This document shows positions 1-9,967 of a DNA stretch of 64,000 nt, piece by piece. Where the stretch lies: the NCBI GenBank assembly GCA_963995505.1, contig OZ023182.1, forward strand, positions 8,548,707-8,612,706, in the 5' to 3' direction. The position numbers and the translations under genes are program-made. Source of the DNA: Hypericum androsaemum (Eukaryota; Streptophyta; Magnoliopsida; Malpighiales; Hypericaceae). The notes below the pieces were generated by a model. The model saw only the letters and a program-made list of their open reading frames with translations, made no database searches and was not told where the DNA came from. Each line of letters starts with the position of its first letter. Position 1 is the first letter of the stretch.

Positions 1-1600
1 TGAAAGTTCATATTTTACTTGCTTTTTTATATCATCAGCTATTATGGACATACGCCTAGAGCTGATTAATCTAGGGTAAGATTTTTTAAAAGTGACAAAA
101 TTCTCTTAGCAAATATTTTAAACTATTATATATAACCAATAATTCAAACTCTTTTTCTCTATATCAAACTTCTTAAAACTAATACGAGAGTATAATAAAA
201 TCAAACAAATATGATAACTGTATTTCAAAAAATTATAGACATCTATTTGACCATACACCAAAAATGCAAGATCAACTGTCCAATCACTCATTGAATCATT
301 TACTAGCAAGCTGCAAAAGCAACATTTACAATAGGATTACTCTTGTTCTCCAACATTTTATCCGCCAAAAACTGAACCGCCTATCTTTTAATATGGTAGC
401 AAAGAATTGCATTTTCAATTGTTAACTGGAAATTTTTGTATGATTTTTTTGAACAAAATTTCTTTGTAGTATGCAAATCGATTTCTTTTAATTTAGAATT
501 GATTATATTTCTCCTATCATTATTTTACGAACAACTTAATATTTTGATGATTTAGGAGAATTGCAAATGCTCTAGTACATGCTATTATATGTACGATCAC
601 TATGTTATAATTTTTTTGCTAAAATATCATATATTATAGGGTGAAAACTTATAAGTCCCTAAATTTGATATAATGTATTAGGAGGTCTAGTCTTTAGTTA
701 ATTATTCTATGAATTTTGAGAAATCGAATCTATTAATTCGTAGGATCAATTTTTATCTCAAATGACATAAAAAATTACGAAAATAACCCTCACTCACATT
801 AAAATTCCATAATCAGCATAAAATATTATAATCTATGTTCCACACTAAAAAACTCCACACACCCCATCAAAAATTTAAAAAAAACTTGAGTCTACTCTAA
901 CTACATCATGCGATCCAATCGATTAACCATTTTGAATAATTCATATCATGTGATAATCTATAATCGAAAAGATTGCCCACTTTTGTGCTAGTTACGTGGA
1001 TTAAATATATTGCAGTTGCCTTCCTTGCGGATTATAATTCTTTGATTCTTTCCCATAGTGTTAGTATGAAAATTGTTTCGTGTGGCTTGATAGGTAGCTG
1101 ATTTGTTTTTGTTAGAGGTCGTGTATGAGTAATTTAGATAGGGGAAGAAGTTTTTTTTTAGGTTCATGATTAATCAATTGAGTTGGGTGATGTGGGTGGG
1201 ACTTGAGAGTAGAATTAATTTTTTGAATTTTGGTAATATAGAGGATAAGAGTGTACAAACAATATTCAGTATTTTCAATATTTTTTTTTGGTATTCAGTA
1301 TTTCAGAATTCAGATTTAATTCAGTATGGGTTCTTTGGAAATTTTGGTGAATTTTTATTTTTTGGTATTTTATCGAAATACCAAATTAACTTAATTAAAA
1401 ACTGGACTTCCTAATACAATATAAAATTTTTTCCTATATTATATGTGTACATTTTTTTAATACTAATTGATATTCAGACACTTACAATATCACTAGTGTT
1501 GGTTCGAACGGAATGAAATCTTGGAGCCCGAAGCGTTGGGCCCCTTACGAGCCCAGATCAAAGCCCAGCATAGAATCCCGAACAGTAGGGGCCGCAGCCC
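1..1600. other. AT-rich intergenic DNA, degenerate repeats
   Basis: No gene is supportable here; the short ORFs at 118-309 and 1166-1414 have low-complexity or AT-biased translations with no family resemblance. Positions 45-130 read on the minus strand resemble the second SINE family described at 6885-7070 (the stretch GAGAATTTTGTCAC is shared). Positions about 640-800 look like one arm of a long-TIR element of the 5434-6286 kind (run of TCCCTAAATTTGATATAATG, then ACCCTC), but I cannot find the partner arm. Positions 1260-1340 hold reiterated TTCAGTATT-type words. Confidence 0.4.
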
Positions 1601-1679
1601 AACTTGATGGTCCAAACGCAGCGTTTTACAGCAACCAAACAAAACCGAGATCCGATTCTGTGCACGGGGAACCGGAAGC

Positions 1680-3016
1680 ATGGAGGCGGGGAAGGAAGCG
1701 GGAGAGGGCTCGGGGGGCGTGAGCTACGCGCTGAAGGCGGCGCGTATGAGCCCCGAGGACATAATATTCTGCGTGGACGTAGACGGCGAGTCGATGGTTG
1801 AGATGAAGACGACCGGTCGCCCGATGACTAGACTGGACTCCATCAAGCAGGCCATCCTCGTCTTCATCAACGCCAAGCTCTCCATTAACCCCGACCACCG
1901 CTTCGCCTTCGCCGAGCTCTCCAAGTCCGCCTCCTGGGTACACACTACCCCTGCTTTTAATTACTTTGGTTATTACCTAGATTGTTTCTGTTAATTGAGG
2001 TTTTTTTTTTGAAAGGTAAATTTTACACCGGTGGCAGGGTTTGAACTCTGGATCTCCTAGATATTTACAACGCCTTGTGCCGTTGGGCTACAAGCCCTTT
2101 GGCTAATTGAGGTTTTTGATTTGGTTGGTTTGTAGGTTAGGAAGGAGTTTAGTGGTGAGGTGGAATCCGCTGTTGCCGCGCTTAGGTTGATCTCCGCGAG
2201 TTCTTCGTCCTCCGGACAAGCTGATCTCACTAACCTCTTCCGCATTGCTGCTCACGAGGCTAAGAAATCTCGTGCTCAAAGCAGGATTCTGAGAGTGGTA
2301 ATTGTTTCTCCGTGGTTTCATTTTTTATTTTTCTCGATGTTGTCTTTAAAGCCAAGAATGTACTAATTCTTGATAAGATTAGAGAAGAGAGCAAGCTCTG
2401 ATCCAACTGCAAGTTGCTCCCATGGTGAGTTATTAATGGCAAGTTCGAGACCCAAGGAAATGCAAGGGCGACGCTGAATTTGATACGCCCAACCTCCCTT
2501 GACCCCTGCACTAGTCGAGCACTTGTATAATGCAGATGCCGTTTTCTTTTCGTACAAGCAAACTTTTCAGTTCAGTTCTTCGTTTATTCACGTTGGATGC
2601 TTTCCAGATTGGGCAGAGAAAGTGTGTTTGATGGATATATTTGTGTGTACTGTTGCTTGCAGGTACTTGTATACTGTCGATCCTCGCTGAAGCCACAGCA
2701 TCAGTGGCTTGCTAACCAGAAGCTCTTCACTTTAGATGTAATTTACCTCCATGAGAAGCCTGGGCCGGATAACTGTCCTCAGGAGGTATATGATTCTCTC
2801 GTGGATGCCCTTGAGCATGTCAGTGAATATGAAGGTTTTATCTACGAGACAGGGCAGGGCATGCGGATCCTGCTTCGCTACATGTGTATACTGTTAGCTC
2901 ACCCACAGCAACGCGTCCCACAGGATGATATGGACATACCCAAATCTCTGATTAAGAAGTCGTCTGCAGCTGATTCTGGAAATGATGAAGAGATGGTTCC
3001 TATTGCCAGCCAATGA
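1680..3016 (+). CDS. BABAM1: BRISC/BRCA1-A complex member 1 (MERIT40) homologue
   Basis: Three exons, 1680-1937, 2136-2297 and 2663-3016, join in phase 0 to give 257 residues; all junctions are GT-AG. The product matches the plant BABAM1/MERIT40 (NBA1) family. A variable Gly/Glu-rich N-terminus is followed by a von Willebrand A-like core starting with IIFCVDVDGESM (about residues 28-39), then LDSIKQAILVFINAKL, and a C-terminal half containing LVYCRSSLKPQHQW and FTLDVIYLHEK. In animals this protein scaffolds the BRCC36 K63-specific deubiquitinase complexes involved in DNA repair and signalling; the plant role is inferred by homology. The first ATG after the upstream stops is used, and it directly precedes the family-like N-terminus. 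Intron 1 carries a SINE insertion. Intron 2 is 365 bp. The short acidic C-terminus (NDEEMVPIASQ) is intact, with no breaks in the frame. Confidence 0.9.
1992..2117 (-). mobile_element. tRNA-related SINE in intron 1 of BABAM1 homologue
   Basis: The body spans about 2006-2103 on the minus strand. It starts with GGGCTTGTAGCCCAACGGC (pol III A-box-like), has a B-box-like GAGTTCAAACCC and ends in an A-rich tail (T run at 2001-2010 on the plus strand). It is bracketed by a perfect 14-bp TSD, TAATTGAGGTTTTT, at 1992-2005 and 2104-2117. Three further copies of this family lie at 47014-47148, 50581-50713 and about 50925-51035. The family name is unknown to me. Confidence 0.85.
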
Positions 3017-4555
3017 TGATAATAGAGCGATCACCAAGTGTAGAGGTCGATCTCGTGCAGGTAGACCGGTTTTTTGTTGTCTATCAAGGCAGTGCAAGTT
3101 TATATATATGACGTTATCTTGGATTTAGGTTAATGTCAGCTCAACACATGATTAGAATGGGATCTTCTGGTCTGCAGTGTTCGGGCACAGATTGTATTTT
3201 ACTAGTTCGCTTGTCTGTATTTGATGATGGATATCTTTTTGCAATGAAAAGTTTGTTCCTGTTTCCCATCCATATTTTTGGAATTTAAGATTGCAGTACT
3301 TAAAATAAAAGAATTTGGCCAGGATGATTTTGCAACATTCTTGAAGCTCGGTATGTCCTTTGACTATGAAAGGAATTGTTTCACCATAGTTGTGCTTTTG
3401 TTTTATTTTCTCGAAATCACCCGATATCTAAATGTAACTCTTACAAGATAAGAGAGTAGTCTGGTAAGATAACTAGAGAAATGTGAATTTGGTATTAAAT
3501 TAAAAGAGAGGATAAGGTATTAAACTTATGGAACTAAGCTGATAAGTTCCCTTCCCTATTACATTATATTCCAATTATTATCTGTTGAGACTTGAGACGC
3601 TCTTGTTCTTTTTTTGAGAATTAATGGTACTTCATTATATTAATACAACTTTACATCGGGAAATTGTTGCACACAGATCAGGCGGGGATGAGATTTCCAA
3701 TTGGGGGGGGGGGGCAAAGTCTACTCCTAGACCTTGTCGCCGTCAAATTGGCCACCTTATTTTCGGAACTAGGAATGAAAGACGAGCAGCATCTATCTGC
3801 TCCAATTGACGTAGGAAAAGTGCATTAAGAGTCGCCTTCCGGATTCTTTACTGAGTAGAGATGACAATCTTATTACTTCACCATTCATCTCTATCCCAAT
3901 ATTCATCTGAATTTACCAATCAGAGTTGTTTCAAGTTCTACGGATTTTGAATTATGTTAAACGGTTCGGGTTCAAATTTTATCAATAAAAATATTACTAG
4001 AAGAAAATTTTTTAAATATGATCATATCAGGTATTCTTCGACATGGAGGTTTACCAAAAAATGTTCATATGAATCTTTGTTTTAGATTATCCAATCGCTC
4101 ATCCAGTCTTGCATTACTTCCTGGGTCTCCTATAATTGGCACTCATTATTGGACTAAAACATATTTTTTTGGAGTGGATTATTGGACTAAAATAAGGTTT
4201 CAAGCTTTTTTAATGTACTAAAATTAAAGAAACCCTCGCAGGTGTTTGCCAATAGCAAGCCAAGGTGACTTCTTCACAAGTCGTACACGTATAATACGTG
4301 AACGATACAATGGGGTACTAAATTATAAATTTGCCGACTGGATGGAACAACAACAATTTCCTCCCTACCACGTGTTCTTCAAATTGTGATTGGAAACAAA
4401 ATCAAAAACACTTTAATTAATATAATTATTGTAAAAATGTTAATGTTTATCATGTAGATTAACTAGCAAGTGCAGAAGTTGCATTAAAATTCAATTTGTA
4501 GAATTTTGTTACTCTTTATACTTTAAATTTGGACTGCTTAGTGTACAGGTCATTT
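3017..4555. other. 3' UTR of BABAM1 homologue and intergenic DNA
   Basis: A plausible 3' UTR runs to about 3270 (AATGAAAAG near 3243). Beyond that I see no gene. There is an 11-12 base G run near 3705 and otherwise AT-rich unique-looking sequence. Confidence 0.4.
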
Positions 4556-4875
4556 TGATCGGTTGATTATCAACTTCATGCTCTTAAAACTAACAACAAG
4601 TAGTATTTTATACTACTTATTATTTGGTTTACTGAGCTAATTAAATAAAATTTGAATTTAGATAAATTTCTTAAAAAATAACAAAATTCTTTTAAATACT
4701 AACAACAAGTAGTTCTTTGATCGGTTGATTATCAACTTCGTTCTCTTAAAACTAACAACAAGTATATTTATACTACTTGTTATTTGGTTTACTGAGCTAA
4801 TTAAGTAAAATTTAAATTTGGATAAATTTTTTAAAAGATGACAAAAATTTTCTAACAGGTATTTAATATTGTTAC
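4556..4875. repeat. 162-bp tandem duplication inside a SINE-like repeat
   Basis: The block beginning TGATCGGTTGATTATCAACT occurs at 4556 and again at 4718, giving a 162-bp period. Both copies continue through AACAACAAGTA, ACTTRTTATTTGGTTTACTG and GCTAATTAARTAAAATTT. The second copy extends on the minus strand into SINE family 2 (TTTTTGTCATCTTTTAAAAA, compare 6885-7070). The two copies differ at scattered positions, so the duplication is not recent. Confidence 0.7.
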
Positions 4876-5433
4876 ATTCTCAAAATTTTGAACTCTATAA
4901 TTAGTTAAGCTCAAAATATCTCCCTCGTAAATTGATACAAGTGCTTATTATTAACAAACAGTTTATCTAGTAAAAGTCGTAGCAATCATTTACAATATGA
5001 TATTTCAAAAGTTTTAATGTCTTTTCGGAATCATATTTCTGAAGCTAATTAAAAAAATGCAATCAGTGACAAGTTTAAGCCTCTAATCTTGGAGAGTCAA
5101 GTATAACGGTTTGCCAACAAAATCTTCGTAGGAAATAGGTCACTCAAAATACGCCGAAAATGTACCTCCCCTAAATAATTGTCAACTTACAACAACAGTG
5201 GATGATCTTAGAAACCGACTTATCACTTCTAATTAAATGTAAAGTTTAAGGAAAGTCAACAAACCATTTAATTGTCCACCGTCAACCATACATCAACCAG
5301 AAATTTTTTCTAATTTAACTAAAGTTGTTGAATTCGAGACTTCACAATGTTGTTAAATTATGTTAAAGTTCGGTAATATTTGTTTTCTTTTGAATGTAGA
5401 CATTGGAATTTTTACTCCCCGTGCTAAAATGTT

Positions 5434-6286
5434 AGGAAAAAAATCCATATGTCCTTAAGGTTGGACAAGAGATCCATTACGTAGTAAATTAGTTTCTAGA
5501 GTTTGAAAAATCAAATTTATTAGTCTCTGAATCTGTTTTACATCCAATTTTTGGTTAACAACTTATTTGAAATGACAATGCTACCCTTAAATCACCTTTT
5601 CATTACAAATTCACCATAAGATATCAAGTTAAGGAAAAAATAGTGTGTAAATTAATAATTCCGTGCACCATGTTATTCGGGGATTGCTACCCTACCTCCA
5701 CAATGTAAATTAATAATTCTGTGTACCATGTTAATCATTTGGTCCTTCACTATATTGTACCTGTTTCATTGATAAAATAAAATAATTTGAATTGAAAATA
5801 TAATAACGAGTTGGATTGTAAGAAGAGGGGGTTAAGATGGGGCAATGACGGGGAAGAAGAGAGGGATTGATACCTGCGATGTCGGAGAAGAAGAGAAGGA
5901 CTGATACTTGCGATGTCGGGGAAGAAGAGGGGTGACATATTTTTCTCAAGCTCGAGGCTACGATTGGAGTTAATGAAAATGATAATATTGCTAGTATGGA
6001 ATTTTGGTTTATGCTACCGAAGGAGAAAATGAATATTTGTCCATTGAACACAATTCATGATGGTAAGATTTTTTTTCTTCTTAAAGATGTCTTATGGTGA
6101 ATTTGTAAATAATAGGTGATTTAAGGGTAGCAGTATCATTTCTGATAAGTTATAAACAAAAAATTTTATGAAAATAAACTCGGGAATTAACGAGTTCAAT
6201 TTTTTAAATTTTAGAAACTAATTTACTACGTGACAAATCACTCAGTACATTATATCTAATCTTAAGAACCTACATATTTTTTCTCC
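5434..6286. mobile_element. Mutator-like foldback element, 853 bp
   Basis: Long imperfect terminal inverted repeats of about 200 bp start AGGAAAAAAAT on the left and, reverse complemented, GGAGAAAAAAT on the right. They share ACGTAGTAAATTAGTTTCTA and GCTACCCTTAAATCACC. A 9-bp TSD, TAAAATGTT, flanks it at 5425-5433 and 6287-6295, which fits Mutator-type insertion. The centre (about 5835-5935) holds two to three copies of an approximately 36-40 bp purine-rich unit containing GCGATGTCGGRGAAGAAGAG. There is no coding capacity. Confidence 0.75.
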
Positions 6287-6884
6287 TAAAATGTTTATTC
6301 AAGTTGGTCAAGGTCAACCGACCCATCTGTTCCCAAGTCTTTAGCATCAAGCAAAAGCCAAAAAGCTGGTCATTTTATATTCTTATCAATCTCAAAAAGT
6401 TAAACCGAAACTAACTAGACTAGATAAACCTTTAAACCGAAACTAACTAGACTAGATAAACCTCAATATGTTCCTAAGTACTATTTCAGAATTTCTTACT
6501 TAAGAAACCCTTTTGATTATTTCCATTGTTGGAATTACCGAGAGAAAAATTTCCATCTTGATATGTTTTCTTTTTTTGGAATCTGTGGATATAAGCATCT
6601 GCTCCAGGTCAGACAACAAATAAAAGAATACCGACATTATAACTGGAATCATATTTAATTCCATGGGCTTTGTTTGTTAAGGAATAATGCTAATAAATAA
6701 ATATTACACGTCTAAGGAGATTATTTCTTACAGGTTACACCTCAGATGCCCCTTAGGAGGAATCTTGGGCTGCTCCACCATTAATTAACAGTGATTTATT
6801 GAACCGTGCTTGTGCTTTCAACTCACTGGGAGCCACCAATTATGTCATACTTAAATTGTTGTTAAATTACCAATTTAAAAAAAG

Positions 6885-7070
6885 AGTCGTTCTACCTTAG
6901 CCAACAAGTTTCGTGTTCGAGTCTTTGCAAACAGCGTTGAATACTTGTTGAGAGAGTTTTGTCACAATTCCAACGTCTTACCTGACTCGAATCTGAATTA
7001 GTCAGCCTAGTGGATGTTCCTGCAGTATTAACCAAAAAATTGTTGTTTATTATAAGACGGCGGATTAATT
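6885..7070 (+). mobile_element. Degenerate SINE (family 2)
   Basis: Contains a B-box-like GTGTTCGAGTC at about 6910, then TTGAATACTTGTTGAGAGAG, TTTTGTCAC and TTACCTGACTCGAATCTGAA followed by TTAGTCAGCCTAGTGGATG. The same ordered words recur at 58675-58830 (plus), 4556-4875 (minus) and 45-130 (minus). I did not find a TSD, so the ends are approximate. Confidence 0.45.
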
Positions 7071-7128
7071 TGGACCCTTGGATAGAGTGATCAAGGGAAG
7101 GGAAGACCATTTCACAATGACATTAGAC

Positions 7129-7137
7129 TATAAAAAA
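7129..7137 (+). promoter_or_regulatory. TATA-like box upstream of PP2C gene
   Basis: TATAAAAAA lies 34-42 bp upstream of the PP2C start codon. If it is the functional TATA box, transcription would start almost at the ATG and the 5' UTR would be very short. The real start may therefore lie further upstream. Confidence 0.35.
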
Positions 7138-7170
7138 GCTGGCAGGTGAATAAAGAAAATAACTTGAGAG

Positions 7171-8776
7171 ATGGGAATCTGCATATCCTCTGCATCTGCA
7201 GAGATACACCAGGAAGATGTCCTTGAAAATGCCATGTACTTGAAAGAGAACTTTGATTCCAATGGGAATCATGACAAATCTGGTTATATTTGCACTAGAG
7301 CTGGAAGCAAAGGATTAAACCAAGATGCTGCTGTTTTTCACCAGGTTGGTTACTTCAGTTCATTTCTCTTTGCTTGTGCTTTTTGTGTCGTAACTTTATG
7401 GTAACGACTGTTATATTCACGAGCAATGACTATTTTCGGACCCTTCGTGGCAGTTTACTTAATTTAAATTTGAAACTAAGTTCAAGGAAATTCAGGTCGT
7501 TACTACTTGTACCAAAGTTCCTATGCACATGCCAAAGTACAACTAATTCCTGATTTGGTTTTTTTTTCTTTCCATTTTATGATCTGCAAGAGCTATGGAA
7601 CAGAACTTGGAAGCTTTTGTGCTGTCTTCGATGGGCATGGGAAGAATGGTCATGTAGTGAGTAAGATTGTGAGGAACAGGTTGGCAAGTCTTGTACTAGA
7701 GCAAAAGGATGCCTTGGAAAAGACGCACCAAGAACCGAAAACCGATGATGTGAGGATTAATGGCGATATCGAGCAAGTTGGTGAGGATTTTCATCGTTGG
7801 AAAGAGGCGTGTGTCGGTGCCTTCAAGGTGATGGACAAGGAGATCAAGCTTCAGGAGAATCTAGATTGCACTTGCAGTGGGACAACCGCAGTTGCTGTCA
7901 TAAGACAGGTACTTGCAGGGGAACAAGAAGTGTATTGTAGTTTTATTACTTACACTGGATGATAAGTTCTTCTTGTCTGTCAACTGCTTTTCTCTCTAAC
8001 TCACAAACTTGATCAGGGTGAAGATCTTGTTATAGCGAATCTAGGAGACTCGAGGGCGCTGTTAGTTACAACCGATGACAATGGGCTCTTGCCTGTTCAA
8101 CTGACAACTGATCTGAAGCCCTCTCTAAAGGGTAAGTGTTTGATTCCATTCTTATATGCTCTATGTATGATCTGACAGCTCCCATATTTCACTTTCTGCA
8201 TCAATTTTCCAAGTCTCACAAACCTGGTACTTTTCTCGGAAAATTCAGGAGAAGCAGACAGAATAAAGAGGTGCAATGGAAGAGTGTTTGCACTTGAAAC
8301 AGAACCACACATCCAGCGTGTGTGGCTCCCCAACGAGCACTCTCCGGGTTTGGCCATGTCTCGCGCTTTCGGAGACTTCATTCTCAAGAACCATGGGATC
8401 ATTGCATTACCACATGTCACATATCACCGCATCGCTCCTAATGATCAGTTCATTGTTCTAGCTAGCGACGGGGTAATCCCACTAGTCCAATATATACATG
8501 GAACACTTGAGGCACCAGTAATCCTGTTACCAATAATGACCCTTCAAGCTTTTCCCTGTGCAGGTATGGGATGTGCTCAGCAATGAAGAAGTTGCCTTGA
8601 TCGTGTGGGGGGCTGGTTCCGAAACAGCAGCGGCGAAAGCGGTGGTGGACGTGGCGATAGCCACATGGAAAAAGAAGTATCCTACTGTCAAGATAGACGA
8701 CTGCACTGCCGTGTGCCTCTTCCTACGAAAGCAGCAGCAGGAAGAGAGTCTAAGCCAGCAAGACAACATGTTTTAG
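7171..8776 (+). CDS. Protein phosphatase 2C, N-myristoylated type
   Basis: Five exons (7171-7344, 7591-7908, 8017-8131, 8249-8472, 8564-8776) give 347 residues. It is a Mg/Mn-dependent Ser/Thr phosphatase (PPM/PP2C family). Visible motifs in order are NQDAA (about residue 51), VFDGHG (metal aspartate D72), SGTTAV, NLGDSRA (about residue 175), SRAFGD, LASDGVWDVLS and DDCTAVCLF, so the catalytic set appears complete. The N-terminus MGICISSAS has Gly2 and Cys4, suggesting N-myristoylation and palmitoylation and hence membrane attachment; this is typical of a plant PP2C group usually called clade E. Exon 3 ends in a split Gly codon completed by exon 4. The C-terminal tail is Gln/Ser rich. Substrate and pathway cannot be read from the sequence. 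Confidence 0.92.
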
Positions 8777-9132
8777 AGTGACCAAACAGGAGAAAAGGGA
8801 GATTACCATAGGCAGGAGCTTTTCTGCTGGTGATAAGAGGACGCCTGTTTCGAGCTTGCAGAATGAGATCAAACCTCGTTTGTTACCTGTAAAAATGCTG
8901 TTAACTCTGTTAAGATTAGTCATAGATTACACCAAATTGCAACAAGTGCCCTTCATGTAAAGCGATGGAGCTTTCAAAGTAAATGCTAAACAAAATTCAG
9001 TATATTAGAGAATTTTTTTTCCAAAACTATCTCGTATACAGATATGTCAACTAATCCAAGTTCGATTTTAACACATCTGCCCCAAGAGTTCCAACTCGAA
9101 ACTATCCCGTTCATCTAAGTGCTCGATTTTTA
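8777..9132. other. 3' UTR of PP2C and intergenic DNA
   Basis: Sequence up to about 8960 is probably 3' UTR. Nothing else is supportable before the MULE-type MITE at 9133. Confidence 0.4.
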
Positions 9133-9508
9133 GGGAGTGGATTGAGTACGGAGTGAAGAAATTACTCCGAACGGTTTGAAGTGAAGGGGGGCTCGCGCTG
9201 GCAAGCGCAGTTATGTCATAATGGCATGCGCAGTTATGTCATAATGGCATGCGCACTTATGTGATAATGGCATGTGTATTTGCGACAGCGGAAAGTCCCG
9301 TTTATGATAATGGCGCATATTTTTCATTTTGCAAAAAAGTCATACTGGCATGCACAGTTATGTCATAATGGTATTTGTTTCAGGCATGTGTTTGCGCGTG
9401 ACTTTTTTTATTTTGGTCCCCATGTTTTTGCGTTTTTGCAAAAAAGCCCCCGCGTGTCTTCATTTCGAACGGTTCGAAATCTGGGCATTCCGTACCCAAT
9501 CCATACCC
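9133..9508. mobile_element. Mutator-like MITE with internal GCATGC tandem array
   Basis: 376 bp with terminal inverted repeats (left GGGAGTGGATTGAGTACGGA, right reverse complement GGGTATGGATTGGGTACGGA). A perfect 9-bp TSD, CGATTTTTA, lies at 9124-9132 and 9509-9517. Internally there are several copies of a unit of about 22-25 bp around GCAGTTATGTCATAATGGCA, many containing GCATGC. The same family occurs inverted at 57087-57539. Confidence 0.85.
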
Positions 9509-9967
9509 CGATTTTTAGAGCAAATACAGTACATTATCGTGAGCAATATATCAGACATCTTTATTCCAACGTTGCAGCCTCCTTTCAGGAGTTTATCCAA
9601 TCATTCTTCCCATAAATTTTAACAAAAATAACTCCAGGCTCTTGGCCTTCTGTATCTCACAAACTAAGATCAAGATTTGATATTTCTAGGCATAAGCCCA
9701 TAATCCACCAGTAGCACGAATTTTTCTAATCAAAGAGGGAGACGCGGGGAATAAATGTGAACCTCAACTTATGAAATAAGTTAAAAGCCTAGCAAGGGAA
9801 TTTCCCACTTAAAAGCCAAATCAATCTCTATAGGTAAGGGTAACAAATATTGTAGATAATAGCATTAGTTCCCAATCCCAATCTCCAGAAGCAAAACTGA
9901 GGTCAAACCGTTCTTCAAGTCTCCTCCTATACATCATAACTTGACCGTTTAACCAGCTCCCAGAAAA

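Noticed and set aside
2016..2103. Possible tRNA gene (A- and B-box-like motifs) in BABAM1 intron 1
   Set aside because: No cloverleaf pairing, A-rich tail and a 14-bp TSD show it is a SINE.
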